Below, one piece after another: positions 1 through 6,750 of a stretch of DNA of 15,497 nt. The DNA is from an uncultured Prevotella sp. Its GTDB lineage: Bacteria; Bacteroidota; Bacteroidia; Bacteroidales; Bacteroidaceae. Location of the stretch: contig CAKQFF010000031.1 of NCBI GenBank assembly GCA_934230685.1, positions 1 through 15,497 on the forward strand, read 5' to 3'. The notes beneath the pieces are model-generated. The model was not told the DNA's origin, made no database searches, and was given only the letters and a program-made list of their open reading frames with translations. The translations under genes were made by a program, and so were the position numbers. The first letter of the stretch is position 1. Each line of letters opens with the position of its first letter.

Positions 1-126
1 ATGCAAGCATTGGGTAATTTATTGTTATCCAATGACTTGCTTTCTTGTAAAATTACAAGTCTGCTAATTTAAGGATGAAATAAAAAAACATATGGCTTAA
101 CTTCTGACTCCTTATCTTCTTAACTT
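1..126. other. gene-free left edge with two small hairpins
   Basis: No coding region is supported here. Positions 8-34 form a 10-pair stem (CATTGGGTAA with TTATCCAATG, seven-base loop) if read as plus-strand RNA with one G-U pair. Positions 44-59 (CTTGTAA, AA, TTACAAG) form a second short inverted repeat. Neither is followed by a convincing T run, so I do not call a terminator. The right part (94-138) is a purine/pyrimidine-biased repeat tract listed separately. Confidence 0.4.
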
Positions 127-138
127 CTAACTTCTCAG
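94..138 (-). repeat. degenerate octamer tract (AAGTTAAG-like), left copy
   Basis: Read on the minus strand this is a run of imperfect eight-base units of the form (G/A)AGTTA(A/G)G, including AGAAGTTAGAAGTTAAGAAG, then GGAGTCAG and AGTTAAGCC. The same words occur near the right end of the window (15227-15330) on the plus strand. The tract runs into the end of the neighbouring small membrane protein gene: its stop codon TAG (127-129) and last two codons lie inside the tract. Confidence 0.6.
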
Positions 139-570
139 CTGCTCTTCTGCATCCCATAAAGCCACGCTGCTCAGCACCACTACAGTAAGCATAGCCATGA
201 TTATTGTGGAGCCTGAGGCTTGGATGTGCGACATGAGCGAGTGGAGGTCGGGTTGCGCCATAAGTATGCCTAAATCAGCTTTCGGCAAGAAGCTGCTCAT
301 ATAGACAGCGGCTTTGCCAAAGTAGCCTTTTATTATGTCTATGCCATCCACAAGGAAGAAAGCCACTACACAGGCAGCCCACCATAAGGCTGTCCACAGG
401 TTGTAGATAATGCGCTGGCGTGCAGGAACTTCTTCCTGCATACGTTGCATCACATTACGAGAAAAGCCGTTGTCGGCAATATGCATACGCACACTGTCGG
501 CGAAGAATCTGCGCAGCAGTTCCTCGTCGACAGTAACATTATTGCTTATTAAATTCTTTTCGTTGTTCAT
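127..570 (-). CDS. small two-TM membrane protein, DUF5056-like, possible sigma partner
   Basis: This 147-residue protein has a charged N-terminal part (residues 13-52) with the segment IADNGFSRNVMQRM at 31-44, then two hydrophobic segments (about 57-78 and 121-139) joined by a loop. I recognise the ADNGFS segment plus TM pair from small Bacteroidales proteins encoded next to ECF sigma factors (DUF5056, from memory). It starts 48 bases after the sigma factor stop codon, so it is probably co-transcribed. Its position and topology fit a membrane-bound regulator of the sigma factor, but it has no recognisable zinc-binding anti-sigma motif, so that role is inference. The last codons lie in a repeat tract, so the C-terminus may have been altered by repeat spread. 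Confidence 0.8.
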   Translation of the reverse strand: MNNEKNLISNNVTVDEELLRRFFADSVRMHIADNGFSRNVMQRMQEEVPARQRIIYNLWTALWWAACVVAFFLVDGIDIIKGYFGKAAVYMSSFLPKADLGILMAQPDLHSLMSHIQASGSTIIMAMLTVVVLSSVALWDAEEQLRS

Positions 571-618
571 AAGTCAAAAAAATTATAAGACTGATATTGA
601 TAGATTGACTATATTTCC

Positions 619-1158
619 TTATTTGTCGTATCCGTTATTCCGAAGAAACGCTGTTAGTTTCTCTTTTCCTCTGAACAGATGCGACTTGACTGTTCCTGCT
701 GCCATGCCCGTAATCTCCGAAATCTTGTCAATAGGATAGCCGTCGATGAGTTGCAGTGTGACACAGGTGCGCTCCTTGTCGCCAAGTCGTCTTAGTGCAT
801 CGTATACGTCAAGTTTCATATTGGCATTGCTATTGTAGGAATGATGGCGTATGGCATCCGATGAGTCTATGTCGTCGGTAGGGCGCAACCGTCTGTGATA
901 GTCGTAGAGCACATTGCAGGCTATGCGATAGAGCCATGTGGAGAAAGCTGCTTGACCGCGAAACTTCCCGATGTTGACGTATGCCTTGATGAAGGTGTCC
1001 TGGGCAAGGTCATTGCTCAGTTGCTCATCTCCTAATGTCTGGTGGAGGAAGAATCGCCTTATAGGTGACTGATATTTCACAACCAGACGGTCGAAAGCCG
1101 TACGGTCGTGAAACTCAGCCACCTGAGAGACAAGAGAGAGATCGTTATTTTCCTTCAT
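619..1158 (-). CDS. RNA polymerase ECF-type sigma-70 factor
   Basis: A 179-residue protein with the two domains of an extracytoplasmic-function sigma factor. The region 2 domain (about 25-91) carries DLAQDTFIKAYVNIGKF at 50-66 and STWLYRIACNVLYDYHRR at 73-90, the core-binding and -10-reading helices. Region 4 (about 118-172) carries LGDKERTCVTLQLIDGYP and a helix-turn-helix (ISEITGMAAGTVKSHLFRGK, 146-165) for the -35 element. Length is usual for the family. It would direct RNA polymerase to a small stress or envelope regulon. The gene sits 76 bases downstream of a DUF6249-like membrane protein and 48 bases upstream of a small two-TM protein, an arrangement that suggests control by membrane partners. 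I see no standard -7/-33 promoter just before it, consistent with read-through from 1972 or self-recognition. Confidence 0.95.
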   Translation of the reverse strand: MKENNDLSLVSQVAEFHDRTAFDRLVVKYQSPIRRFFLHQTLGDEQLSNDLAQDTFIKAYVNIGKFRGQAAFSTWLYRIACNVLYDYHRRLRPTDDIDSSDAIRHHSYNSNANMKLDVYDALRRLGDKERTCVTLQLIDGYPIDKISEITGMAAGTVKSHLFRGKEKLTAFLRNNGYDK

Positions 1159-1234
1159 TTTTTTTATATTCTACTATATAGACGCACGAGACGCCGAATT
1201 TACTACGCTTGGGAGTAGAAATATTTGTTTCAAA

Positions 1235-1972
1235 TTACTTCTTTTTATCCTCATCACCGAATGTCAAGTCGGATATGTCGCCATTGAAATCGTCGAAATT
1301 ATTGAAGTTGTCTTCGTTGTCCTTATCCTTGCGTCCGAACTTACTGTTGTAGTTGTATCTTACCATAAACATTTGTCCTGCTCCAAGACAAGCTACGAGT
1401 CCACCTATACCTGCCAGAGACTCTGCACCAAGAAACCAGAAGAAAACCATAAGTCCTAAACCTATCGATACGTTCTTGATGCCGCGTTGCCACATATACT
1501 CTGGCGACTTCTTGCTGAGTGGCATGTCCTCTTCGTTGAGCATTTGTCCTGTCTCCATTGCTTTCTCTGCCAAGTGCACGCGGTCGTTGTGGCGCTTAAT
1601 GAGATAGCGGATAATGAGCAGCACTATTATCAGAGGCATCAAGAGGAGTATAAACGTGAGTAATACAACTATAATGAATGCTACTCCTGCAAAGTTTGTC
1701 GAGCTGAGATGGGCAAACCACGAGAATGGGTTGTCGAAGTCGCCCTGGTCAAAGCTGTCGTTGTCGGTTGCGGGAACCGTTGTGTCATAAGCAGCAGAGT
1801 CAGTGGCCACTGATGATGTGTCTGAATAAGCCTCAATGCCCTGGTCTTTGCTTTTGGCGGAATCTTTGGCTACTGTCTCCGTGCGGGGTGTGTGGCGGTG
1901 ACGTTGTGCACTAACCGTAGCTGAGCTTCCAAGGGTGAGAAGCAGCGCCATTGATAGAAGTATTTTTTTCAT
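1235..1972 (-). CDS. exported membrane protein, DUF6249-like
   Basis: A 245-residue protein with a clear signal peptide (about 1-22, ending VSA-Q). A Ser/Thr/Asp-rich, probably disordered extracytoplasmic stretch follows (about 23-90). Then comes a long hydrophobic segment (about 96-126), a short cytoplasmic helix with HLAEKAMETGQML (133-145), two more hydrophobic segments (about 166-184 and 187-204), and a very Asn/Asp-rich tail ending in KKK. The alternation of one TM, an amphipathic 'EKA' helix and a TM pair matches what I remember of DUF6249 proteins next to Bacteroidetes ECF sigma genes. It is the first gene of the sigma cluster, divergent from the symporter (147-base shared upstream region). 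Function is unknown; a role in signalling to the sigma factor is only suggested by position. Confidence 0.85.
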   Translation of the reverse strand: MKKILLSMALLLTLGSSATVSAQRHRHTPRTETVAKDSAKSKDQGIEAYSDTSSVATDSAAYDTTVPATDNDSFDQGDFDNPFSWFAHLSSTNFAGVAFIIVVLLTFILLLMPLIIVLLIIRYLIKRHNDRVHLAEKAMETGQMLNEEDMPLSKKSPEYMWQRGIKNVSIGLGLMVFFWFLGAESLAGIGGLVACLGAGQMFMVRYNYNSKFGRKDKDNEDNFNNFDDFNGDISDLTFGDEDKKK

Positions 1973-2119
1973 TGTTATGTATTTTTTTTATTTATTGTCG
2001 TATTGTTTTGTTCTTATTTCTGATTGTTTGACGAGCGAGGATGGAAGAAAGTTGCATGAGCGTTTGAAAATTTTGAAAAAAGCCGTAACTTTGCACTATA
2101 CTATATTATAATATTTACC
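1973..2119. other. divergent intergenic region
   Basis: This AT-rich region separates the minus-strand sigma cluster from the plus-strand symporter. It contains a good plus-strand promoter (2063-2093). I find no TAnnTTTG box on the minus strand, so the sigma cluster promoter is not identified; it may be of a non-standard, sigma-specific type. Confidence 0.5.
2063..2093 (+). promoter_or_regulatory. Bacteroidetes-type promoter for the symporter gene
   Basis: TTTG at 2063-2066 is followed after 19 bases by TAACTTTG at 2086-2093, matching the -33/-7 consensus of the Bacteroidetes housekeeping sigma factor. Transcription would begin near 2100, giving a leader of about 20 bases before the ATG at 2120. 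Confidence 0.8.
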
Positions 2120-3562
2120 ATGCTTATACTTATTACAGTAGTAATCTACTTTGCGGCACTCATGCTTTTCAGTCATTTCACAGCCAGTCGTGCCGCCGAC
2201 AACCAGACATTTTTTCGTGCCAATCGCCGTTCGCCATGGTATATGGTGGCATTTGGTATGGTGGGAGCTTCTATCTCGGGCATTACGTTTGTCAGTGTGC
2301 CTGGAATGATTATGCGCACCGACATGACCTATATACAGACGTGCATAGGTTTCATTCTCGGTTATTTTGCCATAGCCTTTGTGTTGCTGCCCGTTTACTA
2401 TCGGCTTAATCTCACAACTATTTATACTTATCTCAAGGAGCGGCTTGGCGAGCGGTCGTACAAGACGGGGGCCTGGTTCTTTCTTGTGTCTAAGATGACG
2501 GGAGCTGCTGTGCGCTTCTATGTAGTATGCATCATACTCCAGAGGTTTGTGCTTGATGCCTTGGGCGTACCTTTCCCGTTGACAGTTGTGGGAATGGTTG
2601 CGCTTATATGGCTATACACGCGTCGTGGTGGCATAAAGACATTGGTGTGGACCGACTCGTTTCAGACCACATGTATGTTTGCTGCCCTTATCCTTATTAT
2701 ATATAATGTGATGGGAGAGTTGGGAATGTCGCTGTCTGAAGCTGCCAAGGCTATAGCTGCCGACAGCCATAGCCGCATGTTTGTGTTTGATGATTGGATG
2801 TCGACACAGAATTTCTTCAAGCAGTTCTTCAGCGGAGCCTTCATTGCGATAGTGATGACCGGACTCGACCAGGACATGATGCAGAAGAACCTCACATGCC
2901 GTTCGCTGCGCGAGGCTCAGAAGGATATGTGTACTTATGGTTTTGCCTTTGTTCCTGCCAACCTTTTGTTTATGGCTCTTGGCGTACTGCTTATGTTGCT
3001 TGCACGTAGAGAGGGCATCGAGTTGCCCGCGAGTGGCGACGAGCTGTTGCCAATGTTTGCTGCTACAGGACGATTGGGAACCGTGGTTGTGGTTTTGTTT
3101 ACTATAGGCATTGTGGCGGCATCGTTCTCAAGTGCCGACTCTGCACTCACGGCTCTTACCACAAGCTATTGTGTTGACATTAGAGGACACGAGGGCGACG
3201 AGCGTTTGCGCAGGCGTGTGCATATGGGCATTGCCGTGTTGTTCGTGTTGTTTATATTGCTGTTCAAGATGCTCAATTCCACGAGTGTGATAGATGCTAT
3301 ATATATTCTATGCTCATATACCTATGGCCCGCTCTTGGGACTGTTTGCTTTCGGACTCTTCACGCGTCGCAAGCCGCAGGACAGTCTTGTGCCTTACATA
3401 GCTGTAGCCTCGCCGCTTGTATGTTTTGCGCTTGACAATGCAGCACAAAGTATGTGGGAGTATAAGTTTGGCTATGAGTTGCTGATGATTAATGGAGCGC
3501 TGACATTCGTGGGACTCTATTTGTCGTCGATTTGTGTGAGAAAAAAGAACCTTAAAGAATAG
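2120..3562 (+). CDS. sodium:solute symporter (SSS/SLC5 family)
   Basis: A 480-residue polytopic inner-membrane protein with about 13 hydrophobic segments. It should move a small solute inward with Na+. Family marks are the first-helix region GMVGASISGITFVSVPG (46-62), where the fold is unwound around substrate; TRRGGIKTLVWTDSFQ (167-182); the loop GLDQDMMQKNLTCRS (248-262); and AASFSSADSALTAL (333-346), whose paired serines line the Na2 sodium site. The length is at the short end for the family but complete. The substrate cannot be told from sequence: sialic acid, sugars, amino acids and vitamins are all known in the family. It stands alone with its own promoter and a terminator hairpin, so no neighbour helps identify the substrate. 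Confidence 0.95.
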   Translation: MLILITVVIYFAALMLFSHFTASRAADNQTFFRANRRSPWYMVAFGMVGASISGITFVSVPGMIMRTDMTYIQTCIGFILGYFAIAFVLLPVYYRLNLTTIYTYLKERLGERSYKTGAWFFLVSKMTGAAVRFYVVCIILQRFVLDALGVPFPLTVVGMVALIWLYTRRGGIKTLVWTDSFQTTCMFAALILIIYNVMGELGMSLSEAAKAIAADSHSRMFVFDDWMSTQNFFKQFFSGAFIAIVMTGLDQDMMQKNLTCRSLREAQKDMCTYGFAFVPANLLFMALGVLLMLLARREGIELPASGDELLPMFAATGRLGTVVVVLFTIGIVAASFSSADSALTALTTSYCVDIRGHEGDERLRRRVHMGIAVLFVLFILLFKMLNSTSVIDAIYILCSYTYGPLLGLFAFGLFTRRKPQDSLVPYIAVASPLVCFALDNAAQSMWEYKFGYELLMINGALTFVGLYLSSICVRKKNLKE

Positions 3563-3610
3563 TGAGGTTAAAGGTTAGAATAGTTGGAAGAAGGTAGTTG
3601 AAAAAAATAG

Positions 3611-3650
3611 AGCCAAATGCTTTGCTGAATATTTGGCTAAGCATTTGGCT
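3611..3650. terminator. bidirectional terminator hairpin
   Basis: AGCCAAATGCT (3611-3621) pairs perfectly over 11 bases with AGCATTTGGCT (3640-3650) across an 18-base loop. A T-rich run follows on the plus strand, and the A run at 3600-3607 gives a T run on the minus strand. It lies between convergent genes (symporter and Lrp) and can end both transcripts. The loop holds a further partial copy (ATTTGGCT, 3631-3638) of the right arm, so an alternative smaller pairing with the left arm is possible. Confidence 0.8.
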
Positions 3651-3716
3651 TTAACTTTTAGCGATCAACAGGAGCTACATTTTCTTTGATTTCTTTAGCT
3701 TCTGAACTCTCGCTGT

Positions 3717-4235
3717 TTACTCGTTTGCGTTTTCCTCTATATCTTCATCATCATCTTCCTCGTCGTCAACAGGCAATTCGCTGATAGGTATCTGGCGGTT
3801 GATGGCTGCGTTGAACGAGATTATTGTCTCCGAGCGTGACAAGCCAAGTGGCTGCAATTTGTCGTGGATGACATTGAGCAGATGGTGATTGTTGCGGGCA
3901 TAAAGCTTGATGAACATGTCGAAGCCGCCTGTAGTATAGTGGCATTCCACCACTTCAGGAATCTTCTTCAGTTCTTCCACTACATCATCAAAACTTGCAG
4001 GATTCTGTAGGTACAGACCCACATAGGCGCAGGTTTCATATCCCACCTTTTCAGGATCGATGATAAACTGCGAGCCTTTCAGAATACCGAGATTGGTGAG
4101 TTTCTGTATGCGTTGATGTATAGCTGCACCACTCACGTTGCAAGAGCGCGCAACTTCAAGGAATGGGATGCGCGCGTCGTCGGCAATAAGCCGTAAGATT
4201 TTCTTGTCGAGTAAATCTAAATTATGATGTGCCAT
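3717..4235 (-). CDS. Lrp/AsnC family transcriptional regulator
   Basis: A 172-residue DNA-binding regulator. The N-terminal winged helix-turn-helix (about 5-55) has LDLLDKKILRLIADDARIPF and the recognition region VSGAAIHQRIQKLTNLGIL (34-52). The C-terminal RAM ligand-binding domain (about 67-142) includes GYETCAYVGLYLQNP and the VVECHYTTGGFDMFIKLYA segment (95-113) at the dimer/effector interface. Such proteins form octamers and respond to amino acids. After ISELPVDD the protein ends in an unusually acidic tail (157-172). A different frame stays open just past the stop (see findings). The gene has its own promoter 25 bases upstream and ends at the shared terminator. Targets and effector cannot be read from the sequence. 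Confidence 0.93.
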   Translation of the reverse strand: MAHHNLDLLDKKILRLIADDARIPFLEVARSCNVSGAAIHQRIQKLTNLGILKGSQFIIDPEKVGYETCAYVGLYLQNPASFDDVVEELKKIPEVVECHYTTGGFDMFIKLYARNNHHLLNVIHDKLQPLGLSRSETIISFNAAINRQIPISELPVDDEEDDDEDIEENANE

Positions 4236-4259
4236 TTGTTATTGGTTGTTATTTGGGCA

Positions 4260-4291
4260 CAAAGTTACTCTATTTTTGTGAGATTGACAAT
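4260..4291 (-). promoter_or_regulatory. Bacteroidetes-type promoter for the lrp-like gene
   Basis: On the minus strand, TAACTTTG (4267-4260) is preceded after 20 bases by ATTG (4291-4288), close to the -7/-33 consensus. The start of transcription would be around 4253, only about 18 bases before the ATG at 4235. Confidence 0.7.
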
Positions 4292-4304
4292 AAATGTAGT
4301 GTGA

Positions 4305-4325
4305 AAAGTTATAAATTGTAACTTT
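4305..4325. promoter_or_regulatory. inverted repeat AAAGTTA-N7-TAACTTT upstream of the lrp-like gene
   Basis: AAAGTTA (4305-4311) and TAACTTT (4319-4325) are perfect inverted repeats with a seven-base loop, between the end of the exb operon and the lrp promoter. It could be an operator for autoregulation or a weak end point for the exb transcript. It lacks a T run on the minus strand, so a strong intrinsic terminator is unlikely. Confidence 0.3.
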
Positions 4326-4329
4326 CGTG

Positions 4330-4815
4330 TTATTTTCTTTGTTCAGCTGAATAACTGATTTTTCTCACATTTGCTTTTCTTAAAGCTTGCTTCACATCGG
4401 TAATGAGCGACATTCGTGTGGCTTGGTCTGCCTTTAGCGAGACGGTTTGTCGCTGTTTGTCCTCAGGCGACATGCGCTGTCGTTCGGCAGTGATATAGTC
4501 GGCTATGTCGTCGGGTGTGGCGAGTTTGTCGTTTAGTTGAATGCTGTAGCCGTTGCTTGAGTTGGCGGATGGTTGGGTTGGTTGTGCCTGGTGTGTGGAG
4601 TGGGGGAGCTTACCTATATATATATACGACACGGCCGACTTCTTTACAAGACGAGTGAGCTCGGTGCCTTGCGGCACACGATACTCCACCTTTATGGTTG
4701 TCTTGCGCATGTGTGTCACAACCATGAAGAAGAAGAGTACGGTGAAGATAAGGTCGGGCAGCGACGAAGTGTTGAGTTGTGGCATACTGCGCCGTGAGCG
4801 GTTGCTGAAAATCAT
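4330..4815 (-). CDS. exbD: ExbD/TolR biopolymer transport protein, second copy
   Basis: A 161-residue single-TM protein of the ExbD/TolR family. I choose the ATG at 4815, which overlaps the previous exbD stop as ATGA; the longer upstream reading is out of keeping with the family. The N-terminus RRSMPQLNTSSLPDLIFTVL contains the proton-path aspartate D21, followed by a TM helix (about 18-36) and a periplasmic domain (about 60-161). ExbD works with ExbB to turn proton motive force into TonB movement. The periplasmic insert with Gln/Ser/Thr/Pro-rich sequence (about 80-97) is likely flexible. It is the last gene of the operon. Paired, diverged ExbD proteins are common in Bacteroidota; whether they form a heteromer is not known from sequence. 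Confidence 0.92.
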   Translation of the reverse strand: MIFSNRSRRSMPQLNTSSLPDLIFTVLFFFMVVTHMRKTTIKVEYRVPQGTELTRLVKKSAVSYIYIGKLPHSTHQAQPTQPSANSSNGYSIQLNDKLATPDDIADYITAERQRMSPEDKQRQTVSLKADQATRMSLITDVKQALRKANVRKISYSAEQRK

Positions 4816-5402
4816 CGTTCGCCTCCTTCCTTGTTTTCTGTTTTTGCTGTTGTGGTGGGTTGTATGTCGTTGTCTTGCGGTATGGCCGTGGTGTTGTATG
4901 TCTCTGAAATATGTTGCGGACAAAGGTCGCGCACATGATTGCGTTGCTTCTCGTTGAGGGCTGCATAAGGTCGGTGGTACTGTCGCTGTGCTATTTCGTT
5001 GCGCACAGAGTTGTAGGCTGCCATTATCTCGTCCTCAAGCTTGAAGTAGGCATTATAGTCGGCTGCAGGGTCGGGGTCGACATATATTACATGTTGTGTA
5101 GGGCGGTGGCGTATGAAGTCGGCAATCTTTAAGCGCAGGTTTTCCGCAGCCACAGGTTTGTCGTTCATTATCAGTTTGCCCGAATCTGTAATCTTGAAAT
5201 CCAGCGTGTTCTCGCGGCTGACCTCAGTAGCGTCGATGGTCTGTTCCTTCTCGTTGTCGAGTGGTGGCAGCTGGCGCACGAGTCCGCGGTCCACATCCAT
5301 TGATGTGGTGACTAGGAAGAACGTGAGCAGCATGAACGATATGTCGGCTGTTGAGGTGGTGTTCAGTTCGGGTACTATATGTTTTCTTCGCTTTATTAGC
5401 AT
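4812..5402 (-). CDS. exbD: ExbD/TolR biopolymer transport protein, first copy
   Basis: A 196-residue ExbD-family protein. The N-terminus has the typical basic stretch KRRKHIVPELNTTSTADISF with the essential membrane aspartate D20, a TM helix (about 17-36, ISFMLLTFFLVTTSM) and a periplasmic domain with the family's 'xLPP' element (QLPPLDN, 44-50). The C-terminal 60 or so residues are long and charged (Gln, Asn, His, Lys), extending beyond the usual ExbD fold, and may be a flexible tail. It starts 16 bases after the four-TM protein gene and overlaps the second exbD by four bases (ATGA), which implies translational coupling and a controlled ratio of the two proteins. Confidence 0.93.
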   Translation of the reverse strand: MLIKRRKHIVPELNTTSTADISFMLLTFFLVTTSMDVDRGLVRQLPPLDNEKEQTIDATEVSRENTLDFKITDSGKLIMNDKPVAAENLRLKIADFIRHRPTQHVIYVDPDPAADYNAYFKLEDEIMAAYNSVRNEIAQRQYHRPYAALNEKQRNHVRDLCPQHISETYNTTAIPQDNDIQPTTTAKTENKEGGER

Positions 5403-5418
5403 ATTCTCGTGTTATTCT

Positions 5419-5943
5419 TTATCTGCGGTTGCGTGTTATGCCATACACGAGGGCTGCCACGGCAGTAAGAATCATTATGATTGAAGTGCCGATAAACATG
5501 CCCGACATGCGTAGCCAAAACGTGTCGGCAAATAGCGATCCGTTTACTGTGAGTGCGTCGGTGCTCGAACAGAGATATGTGATGAGCAGCAATGCGGCTG
5601 TTCCTGCTGTCACTCCGAGCGTGATGCGGCGTGCCGGAATGTTGTTTACAATGCGGTTGCTGCCTCTGTTCATCCTCGCTTTGCGCACAAAGCTCCATAC
5701 GCTCAGTATCAGAGTGCCTGCCACAAGCGCAAGCATTGACGTTATGAGGAATCCTGTGAGCAATGGGGCGTTATAGTCGGGGTTCTCCTCATAGGGAATG
5801 TCGAAGCCCACGAAGCGGAAGAGCAGGAACAATAGTGCGAAAAAGGCGATTATTATATAGAAGACAAGGTGGGAGACATTGCCCTCAACACGCCGCTTGC
5901 CGAAAAACTTAGGCAAGTGGCGGCAATCTGTTTTCTTCATCAT
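5419..5943 (-). CDS. four-TM membrane protein encoded between exbB and exbD
   Basis: A 174-residue protein with a basic N-terminus (KKTDCRHLPKFFGKRRVEGN) and four hydrophobic segments (about 25-47, 60-83, 106-125 and 145-168), both ends predicted cytoplasmic. No enzyme or transporter motif is visible and I do not recognise a characterised family. It starts 10 bases after exbB ends and stops 16 bases before exbD begins, so it is made with the proton channel proteins. In my memory of Bacteroidales genomes a hypothetical membrane protein often occupies this slot. A role as an accessory subunit or assembly factor of the ExbBD motor is an inference from position only. Two start codons stand in tandem (MM); either could be used. 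Confidence 0.85.
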   Translation of the reverse strand: MMKKTDCRHLPKFFGKRRVEGNVSHLVFYIIIAFFALLFLLFRFVGFDIPYEENPDYNAPLLTGFLITSMLALVAGTLILSVWSFVRKARMNRGSNRIVNNIPARRITLGVTAGTAALLLITYLCSSTDALTVNGSLFADTFWLRMSGMFIGTSIIMILTAVAALVYGITRNRR

Positions 5944-5953
5944 GTGCTATTGT

Positions 5954-6724
5954 TTATTGGTTGTTCACCCCGTGTTTTAGCTTGTATTTCAGCAGCGAGT
6001 CGAGCAGGGTGATGGCACTCTCCTCCATCTGCGATGTGAGATGGTCGATTTTAGAGAGTATGTAGTTGTAGAACAGCTGCAGGATGAGGGCAACGATAAT
6101 ACCGAAGATGGTGGTGATGAGAGCCACCTTCATTCCGGCTGCCACGATTGTGGGATTGATGTCGCCAGCTGTCTGTATCTGCTCAAATGCCATAACCATA
6201 CCAATCACCGTGCCGAGAAATCCCAACGAAGGTGCCATGGCTATGAACAGCGTTATCCATGAGCATCCGCGCTCCATGTTGGCTGCCTGCACCGAGCCAT
6301 AGGCAGCCACCGACCTTTCTATGTCCTCGATTGGAGTGTCCACGCGCACAAGTCCCTGATAGCATATTGATGCCACGGGTCCGCGTGTGTCGCGGCATAG
6401 GGTCTTTGCGCCCTCTATGTCGCCTTGGCTTATTTTCTCGTCGACTTTAGCCATGAACCGCTTGGCGTTGATTTCCGACAGGCTGAGGTAGATGATGCGC
6501 TCTATGCAGAAGGCGAGACCAAGTACGAGAGCTATAGCCACGAGCGACATGAACGAGGCGTTGCCCTCGATGAACTTTGTCTTCAGTATCTGATGCAGTC
6601 CCATGCTCTCCTCGGGCTGTATATCTGTGGCGGCTTGTGTGGCTGCGTGGCATAATGTGGTGCATGTGGCAAGAGCCATGGTGCACAGTGTGATAAGTGT
6701 GGTTCTGTTGAGTAAATGTCTCAT
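5954..6724 (-). CDS. exbB: ExbB/TolQ/MotA family proton channel protein
   Basis: A 256-residue protein. I place the start at the ATG at 6724 because it gives a signal-like N-terminus (RHLLNRTTLITLCTMALATC, cleavage likely near CHA-A, residue 27) and a 26-base gap to tatD; the longer reading overlaps tatD in an unlikely sequence. Three TM helices follow (about 56-78, 156-180, 197-222). The family hallmarks are APSLGFLGTVIGMVMAFEQI (164-183) and GMKVALITTIFGIIVAL (197-213), which form the proton-conducting pore with ExbD. The cleavable signal-like extension is common in Bacteroidota ExbB proteins but absent from E. coli ExbB. It pairs with the two ExbD proteins downstream and the TonB encoded at the head of the operon. 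Confidence 0.95.
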   Translation of the reverse strand: MRHLLNRTTLITLCTMALATCTTLCHAATQAATDIQPEESMGLHQILKTKFIEGNASFMSLVAIALVLGLAFCIERIIYLSLSEINAKRFMAKVDEKISQGDIEGAKTLCRDTRGPVASICYQGLVRVDTPIEDIERSVAAYGSVQAANMERGCSWITLFIAMAPSLGFLGTVIGMVMAFEQIQTAGDINPTIVAAGMKVALITTIFGIIVALILQLFYNYILSKIDHLTSQMEESAITLLDSLLKYKLKHGVNNQ

Positions 6725-6750
6725 ATATAAATACAAACTTATAAAGAAGT

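Noticed and set aside
4610..4966. Minus-strand 118-codon frame over the exbD junction
   Set aside because: Out of frame with both exbD genes and without motifs; both real ExbD frames show their essential aspartate and TM helix here.
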